Shown: positions 36,080 to 44,833, numbered from the stretch's first letter. The stretch is 64,000 nt of DNA from an uncultured Bacteroides sp. (GCF_963678425.1 NZ_OY782853.1:124001-188000); one strand, 5' to 3'. Made by a program: numbers and translations. Notes: generated by a model not told the origin, from the letters alone.

Positions 36080-36931
36080 ATGATTGAGATAGAACCTACA
36101 TTCATAAGCGAAAATAAAGTATTTGCAATGGGACAAATATCTTTAAAAGAACATTCGATGCGTTTACTCAATCCAGCCTTTACCACAGTGTTTATCTGTC
36201 AAAGTGGATGGGCAATTGTTTCACTATACAATAAAAAATATTTATTTAAAAAGGGTGACATTTTAATTGCTTATTGGGACATGCGGCCTGTCTTTCTGAA
36301 AGTGTCTGAGAGTTTTATAACTTATTACTGCATGATGTCTGAACGTTTATGTTATGATACTTTCCAAAATATATCATCCTCTTTCTGTGATTTAGTCTAT
36401 GCATATCCTGTATTAAAAATACCGGTAGAATTTGTGGAGTTACTATCACATTGGATTGAGGAGGTTTTATGGATTAATAATAATATGTTAGGGAATAGCA
36501 GAGAACTATTAATAAAAAACAGCATTCAGAATTTGTTTCTTGTTATAGACAGTGAATCTCAAAAAATTGTTTCGCCCAATGATTTGCCAGCTATGCCAAG
36601 AGCTCAAGAGATAGTTCGTCAATTCTGCATATTATTAGAAAAGAACTCAAAGCAATATCATAATGTAGCCTTTTACGCTGAAAAATTGAGTATAACTCCT
36701 TATTATCTTTCTACCATAACATCAAAAATTATGCAGGATACTCCTAAAGGCATGATAGATAAGCAGATTATACTTGAAATAAAAATTATACTAAGTACAA
36801 CAGATGCTTCTCTTAAAATGATAGCTGAACAGATGAACTTTGAGGACACTTCATATATGTGCCGTTTCTTTAGACGTCACACCGGAATGTCTATGCTTGA
36901 TTTTCGAAAAAAGAATATTTTACAGAAATAG
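36080..36931 (+). CDS. AraC family transcriptional regulator
   Basis: A 283-residue regulator. The N-terminal ~160 residues form a probable cupin-like sensor. The C-terminal double HTH is clear: VAFYAEKLSITPYYLSTITS for the first helix-turn-helix and LKMIAEQMNFEDTSYMCRFF followed by RRHTGMSMLDFRKK for the second. It is divergent from the flavodoxin/DUF4405 operon. A relic of a second copy sits upstream of the neighbouring dehydrogenase operon with the same palindromic site, so both operons are likely targets. The inducer is unknown. Confidence 0.9.
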   Translation: MIEIEPTFISENKVFAMGQISLKEHSMRLLNPAFTTVFICQSGWAIVSLYNKKYLFKKGDILIAYWDMRPVFLKVSESFITYYCMMSERLCYDTFQNISSSFCDLVYAYPVLKIPVEFVELLSHWIEEVLWINNNMLGNSRELLIKNSIQNLFLVIDSESQKIVSPNDLPAMPRAQEIVRQFCILLEKNSKQYHNVAFYAEKLSITPYYLSTITSKIMQDTPKGMIDKQIILEIKIILSTTDASLKMIAEQMNFEDTSYMCRFFRRHTGMSMLDFRKKNILQK

Positions 36932-36944
36932 TCATTTTATCATC

Positions 36945-36980
36945 CTAATATATTAATTTACTTATAAATTAATATATTAG
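36945..36980. terminator. AT-rich perfect hairpin after the AraC gene
   Basis: A 16-bp perfect inverted repeat (36945-36960 with 36965-36980) with a CTTA loop lies 14 bp after the stop. No T-run follows, so termination is probable but not certain. Confidence 0.5.
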
Positions 36981-37038
36981 CTTCAATGCAGTTTCTTTAA
37001 CCTTAAACAAAAAACTCTTTTTATAAATCATCTCCCAC

Positions 37039-37159
37039 ATCTGCTACCAAAACATTCAAAAGCCCCTATTTATAATACTTTCAGGTAGTGGCAGATAAAA
37101 AATCATCTGCTACTAAATCCTATTTATCTGCTACAAATCAAGCCTATCTACCACTAAAT
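37039..37159. repeat. ATCTGCTACTAAAT repeat cluster (locus A)
   Basis: Five related units: ATCTGCTACCAA at 37039, the inverted GGTAGTGGCAGAT at 37084-37096, ATCTGCTACTAAAT at 37105, ATCTGCTACAAAT at 37126 and ATCTACCACTAAAT at 37146. The last three are 20 to 21 bp apart. The inverted unit and the next one can form an 11-bp hairpin. The same motif in reverse orientation fills the gap at 39143-39267. Confidence 0.75.
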
Positions 37160-37259
37160 TTCGCATTATTCTTTATCACAAAGCCTTCTGAAATAATAGA
37201 GAAATTCTACAGATAAATAAATTATAAAGTTAACTAATAATAAATTCTCATCCAATTAT

Positions 37260-37290
37260 ATTGTACACAATTTAATTTTGTATATATTCG
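37260..37290 (+). promoter_or_regulatory. Probable gpx promoter
   Basis: ATTG (37260-37263), an exact 19-bp spacer and TATATTCG (37283-37290, one mismatch to TAnnTTTG). The leader is about 56 nt. Confidence 0.5.
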
Positions 37291-37352
37291 CATTATAAAA
37301 ATAAAAAGAACGATTATAAAGTTAGTAATAACAAACTAAAAATTAGAAGAAT

Positions 37353-37901
37353 ATGAGCACAGTTTATAATTTCACAGTAAAAGACAGAAAAGGAAACGAC
37401 GTATCTTTGAACGAATATGCAGGTAAAGTTCTGCTAATTGTAAACACAGCAACCGCATGCGGTTTTACCCCTCAGTACAAGGAACTTGAGAAAATCTATG
37501 AAGATTATAAAGATCAGGATTTTGTTGTTCTTGATTTCCCTTGCAATCAGTTTGCCAATCAGGCAGCAGGCACTGATGAAGAAATTCACGAGTTCTGCAC
37601 TTTAAACTACGACGTGCAATTTCCACAATTTAAGAAGCTAGAGGTAAACGGAGATAATGCCCATGACCTGTTCAAGTTCTTAAAGAGCGAAAAAAGCTTT
37701 GCCGGATTTGACATGAATCACCCGATAGCTAAAATCCTTGATGATATGCTTTCAAAGGAAAATCCTAATTACAAGGAGGATGCAGAGATTAAATGGAACT
37801 TTACAAAATTCCTTATCAACCGCAATGGTGAAGTGGTGAAACGTTTCGAACCAACTGAAGATATGACTAAGGTTGAAGCAGAAATTAAAAACCTGCTCTA
37901 A
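37353..37901 (+). CDS. Glutathione peroxidase family peroxidase
   Basis: A 182-residue thiol peroxidase of the GPx family. The peroxidatic residue is Cys36 (NTATACGFTP), a Cys rather than selenocysteine. Gln66 (FPCNQFANQ) and Trp in IKWNFTKFLI complete the catalytic set with Asn. Cys-type bacterial members generally use thioredoxin. It removes hydrogen or organic peroxides. It is followed by a strong terminator and then an OhrR-like regulator gene, so the two are neighbours but not one transcript. Confidence 0.95.
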   Translation: MSTVYNFTVKDRKGNDVSLNEYAGKVLLIVNTATACGFTPQYKELEKIYEDYKDQDFVVLDFPCNQFANQAAGTDEEIHEFCTLNYDVQFPQFKKLEVNGDNAHDLFKFLKSEKSFAGFDMNHPIAKILDDMLSKENPNYKEDAEIKWNFTKFLINRNGEVVKRFEPTEDMTKVEAEIKNLL

Positions 37902-37913
37902 TTAAAAAAGATT

Positions 37914-37951
37914 GAAATAGTTCGCTGTCTCTGCAGGCAGCGAACTATTTC
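37914..37951 (+). terminator. gpx terminator
   Basis: A perfect 14-bp stem (37914-37927 with 37938-37951) closes a 10-nt loop 12 bp after the gpx stop. Confidence 0.85.
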
Positions 37952-37987
37952 GTATAGCAAATTAATCGCACACAATTATATTTTCTG

Positions 37988-37995
37988 TAATTTTG
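37988..37995 (+). promoter_or_regulatory. Promoter core of the MarR-family gene
   Basis: TAATTTTG matches TAnnTTTG. With a start near 38002, ATG at 38016 has a normal 14-nt leader whereas ATG at 38007 would have about 5 nt. This favours 38016. Confidence 0.6.
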
Positions 37996-38015
37996 CGGCA
38001 AATATAATGAGATTT

Positions 38016-38456
38016 ATGAAAGAGAATTACCCCGAGTTAAAACTAGAGAACCAAATTTGTTTTCGTGTATATCGCCTGAACCGCGCTATTACGAATCATT
38101 ACCGCCCGTTTCTTAACGAGCTGGATTTAACTTATCCACAATATTTGGTTATGATGGCCCTATGGGAAAAAGACGGAATACCGGTAAATTCGCTCAGCGA
38201 AATACTTAAGCTGGATACAGGAACACTATCTCCACTGCTGAAGCGCCTGGAAGCAACCGGTTATATTCATCGTAAAAGGAGCAAAGAAGACGAACGCACT
38301 GTTATCATTAAACTAACGAAAGTCGGGGCAGAGCTACAGAAAAAGGCTATAGAGGTTCCTCACGAAATGGCACATTGCCTGGATCTTACAACAGAAGAAT
38401 ATCTGAGTCTGCGCGAAACTCTCGATACTCTGATTCAGAAAGCAGAACAAAAATAA
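38016..38456 (+). CDS. MarR family regulator, OhrR-like
   Basis: A 146-residue winged-helix regulator. LENQICFRVYRLNRAIT carries a Cys at residue 15, in the place of the peroxide-sensing Cys of OhrR. The DNA-binding core is LSEILKLDTGTLSPLLKRLE, and the wing is RSKEDERTVIIKLT. OhrR proteins repress peroxide-defence genes until the Cys is oxidised by organic hydroperoxides. The glutathione peroxidase gene just upstream is the natural candidate target. An ATG three codons upstream (38007) is an alternative start. Confidence 0.9.
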   Translation: MKENYPELKLENQICFRVYRLNRAITNHYRPFLNELDLTYPQYLVMMALWEKDGIPVNSLSEILKLDTGTLSPLLKRLEATGYIHRKRSKEDERTVIIKLTKVGAELQKKAIEVPHEMAHCLDLTTEEYLSLRETLDTLIQKAEQK

Positions 38457-38514
38457 CATGACTTTGATGAAAAATTGATGAGTATCTAAGCAACTTGCAA
38501 AGAAATATTAGTAA

Positions 38515-38596
38515 GTTCTCAGATGAGAGCCCATGGGATCACAAATGAGAACCCATGGGTTCTCAAATGAGAGCTTATCGGTTCTCATTTGAGAAC
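38515..38596. repeat. Four TCTCAnnTGAGA palindromes on a 22-bp pitch
   Basis: The 16-nt units begin at 38515, 38537, 38559 and 38581, exactly 22 bp apart: GTTCTCAGATGAGAGC, GATCACAAATGAGAAC, GTTCTCAAATGAGAGC and GTTCTCATTTGAGAAC. The last is a perfect palindrome. Spacers are 6 nt (CCATGG twice, then TTATCG). The array lies between the convergent MarR-family and small secreted protein genes. Confidence 0.9.
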
Positions 38597-38688
38597 TTAC
38601 TTATATGCAGTGAATTAATGACTTACTGACCAGCAATAATTCATCTACAAATAGTTTCTTTTCAATATGTTAACCAAGAGAATAGGAT

Positions 38689-39090
38689 TCACTCTCTTTT
38701 TAATATTACATGTTTTGGAATGTAAAATATACCGTCCGGAGCTTTCGTTATAGTCCATTCAATTGTATTATCATCAATTCTCTTTATTACAGCTTTCCCC
38801 TTATTAAGGCTAAAAGTGCTTGTAAATGAAATATTGATTGACGTACCATTAACAGTTCCATGTATTGTTGATTTAATAGTATCATCGGCACAATCAATAT
38901 GATTTCCATTATCAAGAACACAACAATGTATTCCCGATATTTTATTACCAATCTGAGAGAAAATAAACGACACAGAAGATTCGTTATTTTCCCAATGCCA
39001 TGTACCTTTAAAACTTTGCTGAGCAGTTGCGGTAATTGAAAAAACACACGCAAGAACTACATTTACAAAAGAAGCAATCAGTGTTTTCAT
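38689..39090 (-). CDS. Small secreted protein of unknown function
   Basis: A 133-residue protein with a signal peptide (MKTLIASFVNVVLACVFSITATAQ) and a beta-rich mature domain (FKGTWHWENNESSVSFIFSQ, GTVNGTSINISFTST). The pattern resembles small lipocalin-like lipid- or ligand-binding folds, but no family is assigned. The frame runs 44 codons further upstream to 39222. That extension is translated TAGTAGCAGAT repeat and has no signal-peptide character, so ATG at 39090 is chosen. Confidence 0.7.
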   Translation of the reverse strand: MKTLIASFVNVVLACVFSITATAQQSFKGTWHWENNESSVSFIFSQIGNKISGIHCCVLDNGNHIDCADDTIKSTIHGTVNGTSINISFTSTFSLNKGKAVIKRIDDNTIEWTITKAPDGIFYIPKHVILKRE

Positions 39091-39142
39091 AGATTCCTTT
39101 ATTAAATTAATCACATTATTAACCGGTATATCAATAAGTTTG

Positions 39143-39267
39143 TAGTAGCAGATACCTGTTTTAGTAGCAGATCTAGTAGCAGATAAATTAGCTAAAAATG
39201 GATCTGCCACTAGATTATGCATCTAGTAATAAGCACTTTAATGACAATTTAGTAGCAGGTAGCAGAT
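39143..39267. repeat. TAGTAGCAGAT repeat cluster (locus B)
   Basis: Copies of TAGTAGCAGAT lie at 39143, 39162 and 39174, an inverted ATCTGCCACTA at 39202, and TAGTAGCAGGT with overlapping GTAGCAGAT at 39250-39267. It is the same motif as locus A, mostly in the opposite orientation. It lies between two minus-strand genes, upstream of the small secreted protein. Confidence 0.8.
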
Positions 39268-39301
39268 GATTTTCTTTTTTTTTATTTTCGCGGAGACAAA
39301 T

Positions 39302-40159
39302 TCATTTTCGGGAAGTATTTACCACCGAATGCATTATCTTTCCGGCACAGGCATAGCCTTCATTATATAGGTCAGTAAGCTTCATCACATCTTTTTCAAT
39401 CCGGTCTACAACTATTGGTTTCTCGGGGCGGATAACGGTTATTTGTCCTTCATCTTCCATTCGTTCCACCATTTCCAGTTGTTCGTTATATACTGCACAA
39501 CGGCGGCTCAACGCTTCCCGTATTTTGGGATATTTACGATAGATTATAGATGGGACTTTATGATCTTTCGCTTCTTTTCGGTAACCTCTGTTGCGAGTCA
39601 GCACTACAACATTGTTCTGATGTCCATCTTCCACAGCACGTAACAAAGGAATGGAATCAACTATTCCACCATCAAGCATCGGAATACCATCAACATAAGT
39701 TATCGGGCAAACAATAGGCAGACTGCTTGATGCTTTACAAATGTCCAATACCCGCTGTTTGTCTTTCTTCTCTTCGAAGTAGTTGGCATCACCGGTTTCA
39801 CAGTTGGTAGTAACCATAACAAAGCGTTCCGGAGAAGAAAAGTAGGCGCCATAATCGTAAGGAAGAATTCGCTCCGGAAACTCACCAAAGAGCAAATCAT
39901 AGTCCATGATATTCTTTTTTTTGAGAAGATGCTTCAAACCTATATAATGATATTTATCCAGCAGATCTATGTTACTGTATTTAGCGCGTCCACGTTGGCG
40001 AGAAATATAAGACAGCCCGTTACAAGCTCCGGCAGAAACTCCTATAGTATAAGGAAAACGGATGTTGTGATCCATAAAATAATCGAGTACTCCGCAAGTA
40101 AAGACACCACGCATACCTCCTCCTTCAAGAACCAATCCGGTATTACAATCTATTGTCAT
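39302..40159 (-). CDS. Patatin-like phospholipase
   Basis: A 285-residue cytosolic patatin-family hydrolase. The oxyanion hole is LVLEGGGMRGVFTCGVLD, the nucleophile Ser is in TIGVSAGACNGLSY (GxSxG), and the catalytic Asp is in MLDGGIVDSIPL. It lacks a signal peptide, like the YjjU/RssA-type bacterial group. Likely substrates are phospholipids or other acyl esters, not determinable here. The stop of the upstream antiporter gene is 47 bp before its start, so co-transcription is possible. Confidence 0.92.
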   Translation of the reverse strand: MTIDCNTGLVLEGGGMRGVFTCGVLDYFMDHNIRFPYTIGVSAGACNGLSYISRQRGRAKYSNIDLLDKYHYIGLKHLLKKKNIMDYDLLFGEFPERILPYDYGAYFSSPERFVMVTTNCETGDANYFEEKKDKQRVLDICKASSSLPIVCPITYVDGIPMLDGGIVDSIPLLRAVEDGHQNNVVVLTRNRGYRKEAKDHKVPSIIYRKYPKIREALSRRCAVYNEQLEMVERMEDEGQITVIRPEKPIVVDRIEKDVMKLTDLYNEGYACAGKIMHSVVNTSRK

Positions 40160-40206
40160 TTTTCAAATATAATTATATAAAGTAGAACACAAAAAGAAAA
40201 TCTACT

Positions 40207-42399
40207 TTATGCTTTAGCGGTACTTTTAGGACTCATGACCAGTAACGATGGCAAAGCTTCATATTCTTCCTTGTCTTCGGCTATTTTCTCACAAACAGTA
40301 TGACTAAGAATTAATAATCCACCCATCTGTTTATAAGATATTTCTGATAAGTCGTGAACAGGATGCAGAATAACCTGTTCAGGATATCTCTCTAACAAGT
40401 CGTTGATTTTCTTCGTAAATCTTTCATCACCCACAAATTGATAAAGATGAATATCTTTTATTTCATTCATAAGCAATGACTCCAGATAAAAGAGCATGAA
40501 AGAGTCCATTGATCCACCAAGCACCATGGCTACACCGTCATATCTGTAATCACGGTTAACGAAAACCGCTACATCACACTTTACCTGACCTATAATATCA
40601 TCAACTTTATTACGGAACAAGCCCAGAAGAGGGATAACCTGCGTACCACCTTCGAGCATATAATTACTTCCCGCACCAAGTAACAACAAATCCGGATTCT
40701 CTGATTGAACCAGATGTGCCATATCCTGTATCAATTTATCGGTTACTTTATAACGGCAATCCACATTAACTGATATTCTTGTGGCTTCTTTATTAAGAAG
40801 ATTAAAACTCTCCTCCTCATATTGCTTGGCATGCAACGGGTTGACATCGGTACCAAGAGTATAATGCGCGGCAATTAGTTCTTTCTGTTGTAGCCTTGGT
40901 CCAAAGAGTAATTCATATATGGCTAGCAAATCACGGCCCGATTCTATTCGGCCAAAGCATAAAATTAGTTTCTTTGTGAGGCTTATTACCGGCGTCTTTA
41001 TCTCAAATATTTTTTCTACCAAGGACAGAATTGGAGTAGTCATAAAGGTAGTGACTAAAGCCATAATAACCAATATAACAAATATAGAAGGGGGAAGAAC
41101 ACCCATCTCATATCCAATATTTAACGCCACCAGCTCCATCAGACCACGAGTATTCATAAGTGTTCCAATGATAAGACTATTTTTCCACGACTCACCCACC
41201 AGACGGGAAGCAATGGTACAGCCACCAAACTTACCTAAAACAGCAACAGATATCAGTAATACCAAAACGCCAAACAATTCGGGGCTGTTGATTAAACCAA
41301 CCTGCGTACGCAAACCGGTAAACGCAAAGAATAAAGGAAGAAAAAACACAAGAGAGATATCCTCCACTTTCTCCATCATGACCTTACGGAAACCAAAGTT
41401 GGCAGGCATCACTACTCCGGCTATAAAAGCACCAAACAAAGCATGTATACCAATGACCTCTGTTAATGTGGCGGAAATGACCAGAATTAAGAATATTATT
41501 CCTACAAACGATTTATTTATAACCTCTTTATTAGCATACACATCTCCAATTTTTCGAAGAAACGGACGAATAACCGTGAACATTACTACGATATAAAGTA
41601 TTGTAAGCCCAACGGCATACAGCGCACTTCCAAATGTTCCTGCTTTCGCAATAGCAATAACAACAGCCAGTAAGCACCAAGCTGTCACATCATCATTTGC
41701 CGCCGAAGCAATAGCAAGAACTCCAATCGGAGATTTGGTCAGATTCCTTTCCTGAATAATACGGGCAAGAACAGGAAATGCTGTTATACTCATAGATATA
41801 CCTATAAAAAGGGCAAAAGGCAGAAAGGCAGTTTGCTGAGCAGCATACTTTTCATAAATCCAATACGAGGAAAGTATTCCCAGGAAAAAAGGTACTAATA
41901 TTCCCGCATGACTAATTACAAGTGTTTCGTTTATCTTATTTTTCAGCGTTCTGAAATCAACCTCCATACCTATCACGAACATAAAAAGAATCAGCCCTAT
42001 CTGACTGACTGTCTGAAGGTTTCCCATTGATGCAGGGCGGAATAAAAATCCAAAAAAGTTAGGAAAGAAGTATCCAAGTAACGAGGGGCCAAGTACAATT
42101 CCTGCCACAATCTCACCAATAACTCCCGGCTGACCAATATATTTAAAAAGGAAAGAGAAAAGGCGAACGGTAAACAGCACCACAATTATCTGCAACAGCA
42201 GAATGGTAAACGGGTTATTTACATTCCCTATCAATACGTGTTGAAACATCTGAAAGCTATCTCCAGTATTTCCTGTGGAAAGATGCGACATGGAAAAGTG
42301 ATCAAAACGTTCACCTTCGTTCAACGCAACATAAATCATACCGGAGAATAACGCCAGCATGATAAAGTAAATTATATAGTCCTTCTTAACTTTGCTCAC
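40207..42399 (-). CDS. CPA2-type cation:proton antiporter
   Basis: A 730-residue protein with 12 to 13 membrane helices in the first ~440 residues. The family core includes QPGVIGEIVAGIVLGPSLLGY and ASAANDDVTAWCLLAVVIA, the latter with the acidic pair used for ion coupling. The remaining ~270 residues form a soluble C-terminal part resembling universal-stress-protein domains, as in KefB/CHX-type exchangers. It exchanges Na+ or K+ for protons; which ion is unknown. A minus -7 element at 42430-42437 gives a 24-nt leader. Confidence 0.92.
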   Translation of the reverse strand: MSKVKKDYIIYFIMLALFSGMIYVALNEGERFDHFSMSHLSTGNTGDSFQMFQHVLIGNVNNPFTILLLQIIVVLFTVRLFSFLFKYIGQPGVIGEIVAGIVLGPSLLGYFFPNFFGFLFRPASMGNLQTVSQIGLILFMFVIGMEVDFRTLKNKINETLVISHAGILVPFFLGILSSYWIYEKYAAQQTAFLPFALFIGISMSITAFPVLARIIQERNLTKSPIGVLAIASAANDDVTAWCLLAVVIAIAKAGTFGSALYAVGLTILYIVVMFTVIRPFLRKIGDVYANKEVINKSFVGIIFLILVISATLTEVIGIHALFGAFIAGVVMPANFGFRKVMMEKVEDISLVFFLPLFFAFTGLRTQVGLINSPELFGVLVLLISVAVLGKFGGCTIASRLVGESWKNSLIIGTLMNTRGLMELVALNIGYEMGVLPPSIFVILVIMALVTTFMTTPILSLVEKIFEIKTPVISLTKKLILCFGRIESGRDLLAIYELLFGPRLQQKELIAAHYTLGTDVNPLHAKQYEEESFNLLNKEATRISVNVDCRYKVTDKLIQDMAHLVQSENPDLLLLGAGSNYMLEGGTQVIPLLGLFRNKVDDIIGQVKCDVAVFVNRDYRYDGVAMVLGGSMDSFMLFYLESLLMNEIKDIHLYQFVGDERFTKKINDLLERYPEQVILHPVHDLSEISYKQMGGLLILSHTVCEKIAEDKEEYEALPSLLVMSPKSTAKA

Positions 42400-42429
42400 A
42401 CTTCTCTTTAATTAATCTGAATTTCTTAA

Positions 42430-42437
42430 CAAAAATA
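42430..42437 (-). promoter_or_regulatory. Promoter core of the antiporter gene
   Basis: Plus-strand CAAAAATA reads TATTTTTG on the minus strand. It lies back to back with the plus promoter at 42461-42468. Confidence 0.5.
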
Positions 42438-42460
42438 ATATTTTTTAATTCTCCATTACT

Positions 42461-42468
42461 TATCTTTG
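42461..42468 (+). promoter_or_regulatory. Promoter core of the C1B peptidase gene
   Basis: TATCTTTG matches TAnnTTTG, with a leader of about 25 nt before the ATG at 42500. No -33 TTTG at 19 bp. Confidence 0.65.
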
Positions 42469-42499
42469 CCTACAAATATAAAAAATATAAGGAGATTTT

Positions 42500-43690
42500 A
42501 TGAAAAAGATTGTTAGTATCGCTCTTTTTGCAGCTCTTGCTCTTAGTGCTACAGCAAAAGAAAAAGCTAAAAAAGAAGAAGGTTTTGTTTTCACCACCGT
42601 TAAAGAAAACCCGATTACATCTATTAAGAATCAGAATCGTTCAAGTACTTGCTGGAGTTTTTCGGGTGCTGCATTCCTTGAATCAGAATTACTTCGCAAG
42701 GGTAAAGGTACTTACGACCTTTCTGAAATGTATATTGTGCACCACACAATGGAGGACCGTGCTGAAAGATATGTACGTCTTCACAGCGAAAGCTCGTTTG
42801 CACCCGGAGGAAGCTTTTACGATGTAATGTACTGTTTGAAGAACTACGGACTGGAACCCCAGGAAGCCATGACCGGACTACATTACGGAGATACTCTTCA
42901 CGTTCACAACGAACTGGATGCTGTAATGAAAGGATATCTTGATGCTATTGCCAAGAGTTCTTTAAAGAAACTTACTCCGGTATGGAAAAGAGGTTTTGAT
43001 GCTGTTGTTAGCAACTATCTTGGTGCACGTCCTGAATATTTCAATTATAACGGAAAGAAATACGATGCAAAAGCATTCGCGAGAGAACTTGAGCTGAATC
43101 CCGACGATTATGTTTCACTGACTTCTTTCACTCACCACCCATTCTATACTCAGTTTGCTCTTGAAATTGAGGACAACTGGCGTAACGGCGAATCATACAA
43201 CTTACCTCTTGATGAGTTTATGGCAGTAATCGATAATGCTGTAAACAATGGATACACAGTAGCATGGGGAAGCGACGTGAGTGAAACAGGATTTACCCGC
43301 AACGGCATTGCTGTAGTCCCTGAAGAGATTAAGACTAGTGATTTAAGCGGATCGGACATGGCTCGCTGGACTGGCTTAACTAAAGAAGAAAAGAACAAAG
43401 AATTGGTTGCAAAGCCAAGACCTGAAAAAGAGATTACTCAGAAAATGCGTCAGGAAGGTTTTGACAACTGGGAAACAACTGACGACCACGGTATGCTTAT
43501 CTACGGCATTGCAAAAGATCAGAACGGTAAAGATTACTATATGGTAAAGAATTCCTGGGGAACAGACAACAAATACAAAGGAACATGGTATGCTTCTAAA
43601 GCATTTGTTCAATACAAAACTATAAACATTCTGGTTCACAAAAAGGCTCTTTCTAAAGAGATTGCTGACAAGCTAGGAATTAAGTTGTAA
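42500..43690 (+). CDS. C1B family cysteine peptidase (bleomycin hydrolase/PepC-like), exported
   Basis: A 396-residue papain-fold aminopeptidase. It has a signal peptide (MKKIVSIALFAALALSATAK), catalytic Cys in NRSSTCWSFSGAAF, His in TTDDHGMLIYGIA and Asn in YYMVKNSWGTDN. PepC/BleC enzymes are usually cytosolic; the signal peptide implies a periplasmic form, seen in Bacteroidales. AGGAGAT ahead of the ATG looks like a strong ribosome site. Single gene with its own promoter and a 24-bp-stem terminator. Confidence 0.93.
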   Translation: MKKIVSIALFAALALSATAKEKAKKEEGFVFTTVKENPITSIKNQNRSSTCWSFSGAAFLESELLRKGKGTYDLSEMYIVHHTMEDRAERYVRLHSESSFAPGGSFYDVMYCLKNYGLEPQEAMTGLHYGDTLHVHNELDAVMKGYLDAIAKSSLKKLTPVWKRGFDAVVSNYLGARPEYFNYNGKKYDAKAFARELELNPDDYVSLTSFTHHPFYTQFALEIEDNWRNGESYNLPLDEFMAVIDNAVNNGYTVAWGSDVSETGFTRNGIAVVPEEIKTSDLSGSDMARWTGLTKEEKNKELVAKPRPEKEITQKMRQEGFDNWETTDDHGMLIYGIAKDQNGKDYYMVKNSWGTDNKYKGTWYASKAFVQYKTINILVHKKALSKEIADKLGIKL

Positions 43691-43701
43691 TATATTGCTC
43701 T

Positions 43702-43753
43702 AAGAAATGAAAAGGTTCGGATAAAGCTTTTTATCCGAACCTTTTCATTTCTT
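43702..43753. terminator. Very strong terminator after the C1B peptidase
   Basis: A perfect 24-bp inverted repeat (43702-43725 with 43730-43753) with GCTT loop. Both flanks carry A or T runs, so it may act in both directions. Confidence 0.9.
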
Positions 43754-43957
43754 ATTTTAAACAATACTTTTATTCGAAATATCTGTTATAGCATTGTATT
43801 ACTTATAAAACCCACAAACTTTGCAAAAATGGTCAGCAGCATAAGGACGAGCTTGGAATTTGAATGTAGATACATATCAAAGAACATTTAATAAATACTT
43901 TAAACTATATAATACAGAATTTTTTTATACAAAATCATCAATTAGAAAAATACGACC

Positions 43958-44659
43958 ATGGTAAAAAACTGTTTTCTATTTTTGGTAATACTTTGCTGCG
44001 TCAGTTGCAATAAGTCACCTAAATGTTACTATATGATAAGGAATGATAGAGGTGTTTACTTTAAAAATTATTCAATTCCAGACACAATTCCTTTTAACAC
44101 ATCCGTATTGTCTGATGAAATCAAATTCGACACTTACGATGCTGATCTTATAGCTAAAAAAGTGAACTTAAAAAAACATCATGAGAAATTATTTCATTAT
44201 TTTATGAAGGAATATATAGCAAGTTCGGAAGAGTTTTATAAGAATCTCATGGGAGATGAATATATGGGAATCGGTATTGATACAACCCTTAATAAGGTTG
44301 AACTATTCTTTTGCGGAAAACTAACTTTACAGCCAGGTATTCAAAGTCTTGTTTTATTGGAACGAGAATCAGATTTTTGGCATAAAAATGAATTTCTAAA
44401 GTCTCTTATTTTGTGTAATATTAAAAACAATCGACTTTGCTCAATAATATCACTCTCTGATAACATTCGTGATTTTGATACAAAATCATATCTTATGCAA
44501 GGAAATTATTTTAGCCGAGTAGAAATAGGTCTTCTTAATGGTTATACACCGGAACATTTACTCACTAAATTAAACATAAAAGAGGAAAATAGTGAAGTGT
44601 TGTATTATTCTCAGTTTGTGATAGATAAAAACGGATACGTCAAATTCGTAAAATTATAA
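43958..44659 (+). CDS. Lipoprotein of unknown function
   Basis: A 233-residue protein with a lipoprotein signal (LCCVSC, lipid Cys at residue 17) and a mixed alpha/beta mature domain. I do not recognise a family. The C-terminal YYSQFVIDKNGYVKFVKL and the mid-domain LTLQPGIQSLVLLERE are the most regular parts. Single gene, ended by a hairpin 8 bp after its stop. No consensus promoter was found immediately upstream. Confidence 0.72.
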   Translation: MVKNCFLFLVILCCVSCNKSPKCYYMIRNDRGVYFKNYSIPDTIPFNTSVLSDEIKFDTYDADLIAKKVNLKKHHEKLFHYFMKEYIASSEEFYKNLMGDEYMGIGIDTTLNKVELFFCGKLTLQPGIQSLVLLERESDFWHKNEFLKSLILCNIKNNRLCSIISLSDNIRDFDTKSYLMQGNYFSRVEIGLLNGYTPEHLLTKLNIKEENSEVLYYSQFVIDKNGYVKFVKL

Positions 44660-44666
44660 AAAAACT

Positions 44667-44717
44667 ATGTATTTAGTTCCTGTGTTTTTGATATACAAAC
44701 ATAGGAACTAAATACAT
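44667..44717 (+). terminator. Terminator of the 43958-44659 lipoprotein gene
   Basis: A 15-bp stem (44667-44681 with 44703-44717) plus a partly paired inner TGTTT/AAACA loop. Confidence 0.75.
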
Positions 44718-44833
44718 TCATAAAATATTTGTTGTTAAAATATTAGTAGAATCAATCAAAAAAAAATATTTTCAATGATATAAAAGGCCTTATTGAACGA
44801 AATCAGTCATGTCCGTTTTATAATAAAAAACAG

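Larger units (their letters stand above)
36981..37352. other. Repeat-bearing gap upstream of glutathione peroxidase
   Basis: The gap contains the ATCTGCTAC repeat cluster (37039-37159) and the gpx promoter (37260-37290). No coding frame or RNA gene was recognised. Confidence 0.6.

Noticed and set aside
31087..36931. Integrated mobile element carrying the redox cluster
   Set aside because: No integrase, transposase, tRNA attachment site or terminal inverted repeat was seen. Only the partial terminator duplication hints at insertion of the qorB-hxlR part.
39091..39222. N-terminal extension of the small secreted protein
   Set aside because: It is translated intergenic repeat sequence, and the signal peptide begins at 39090.
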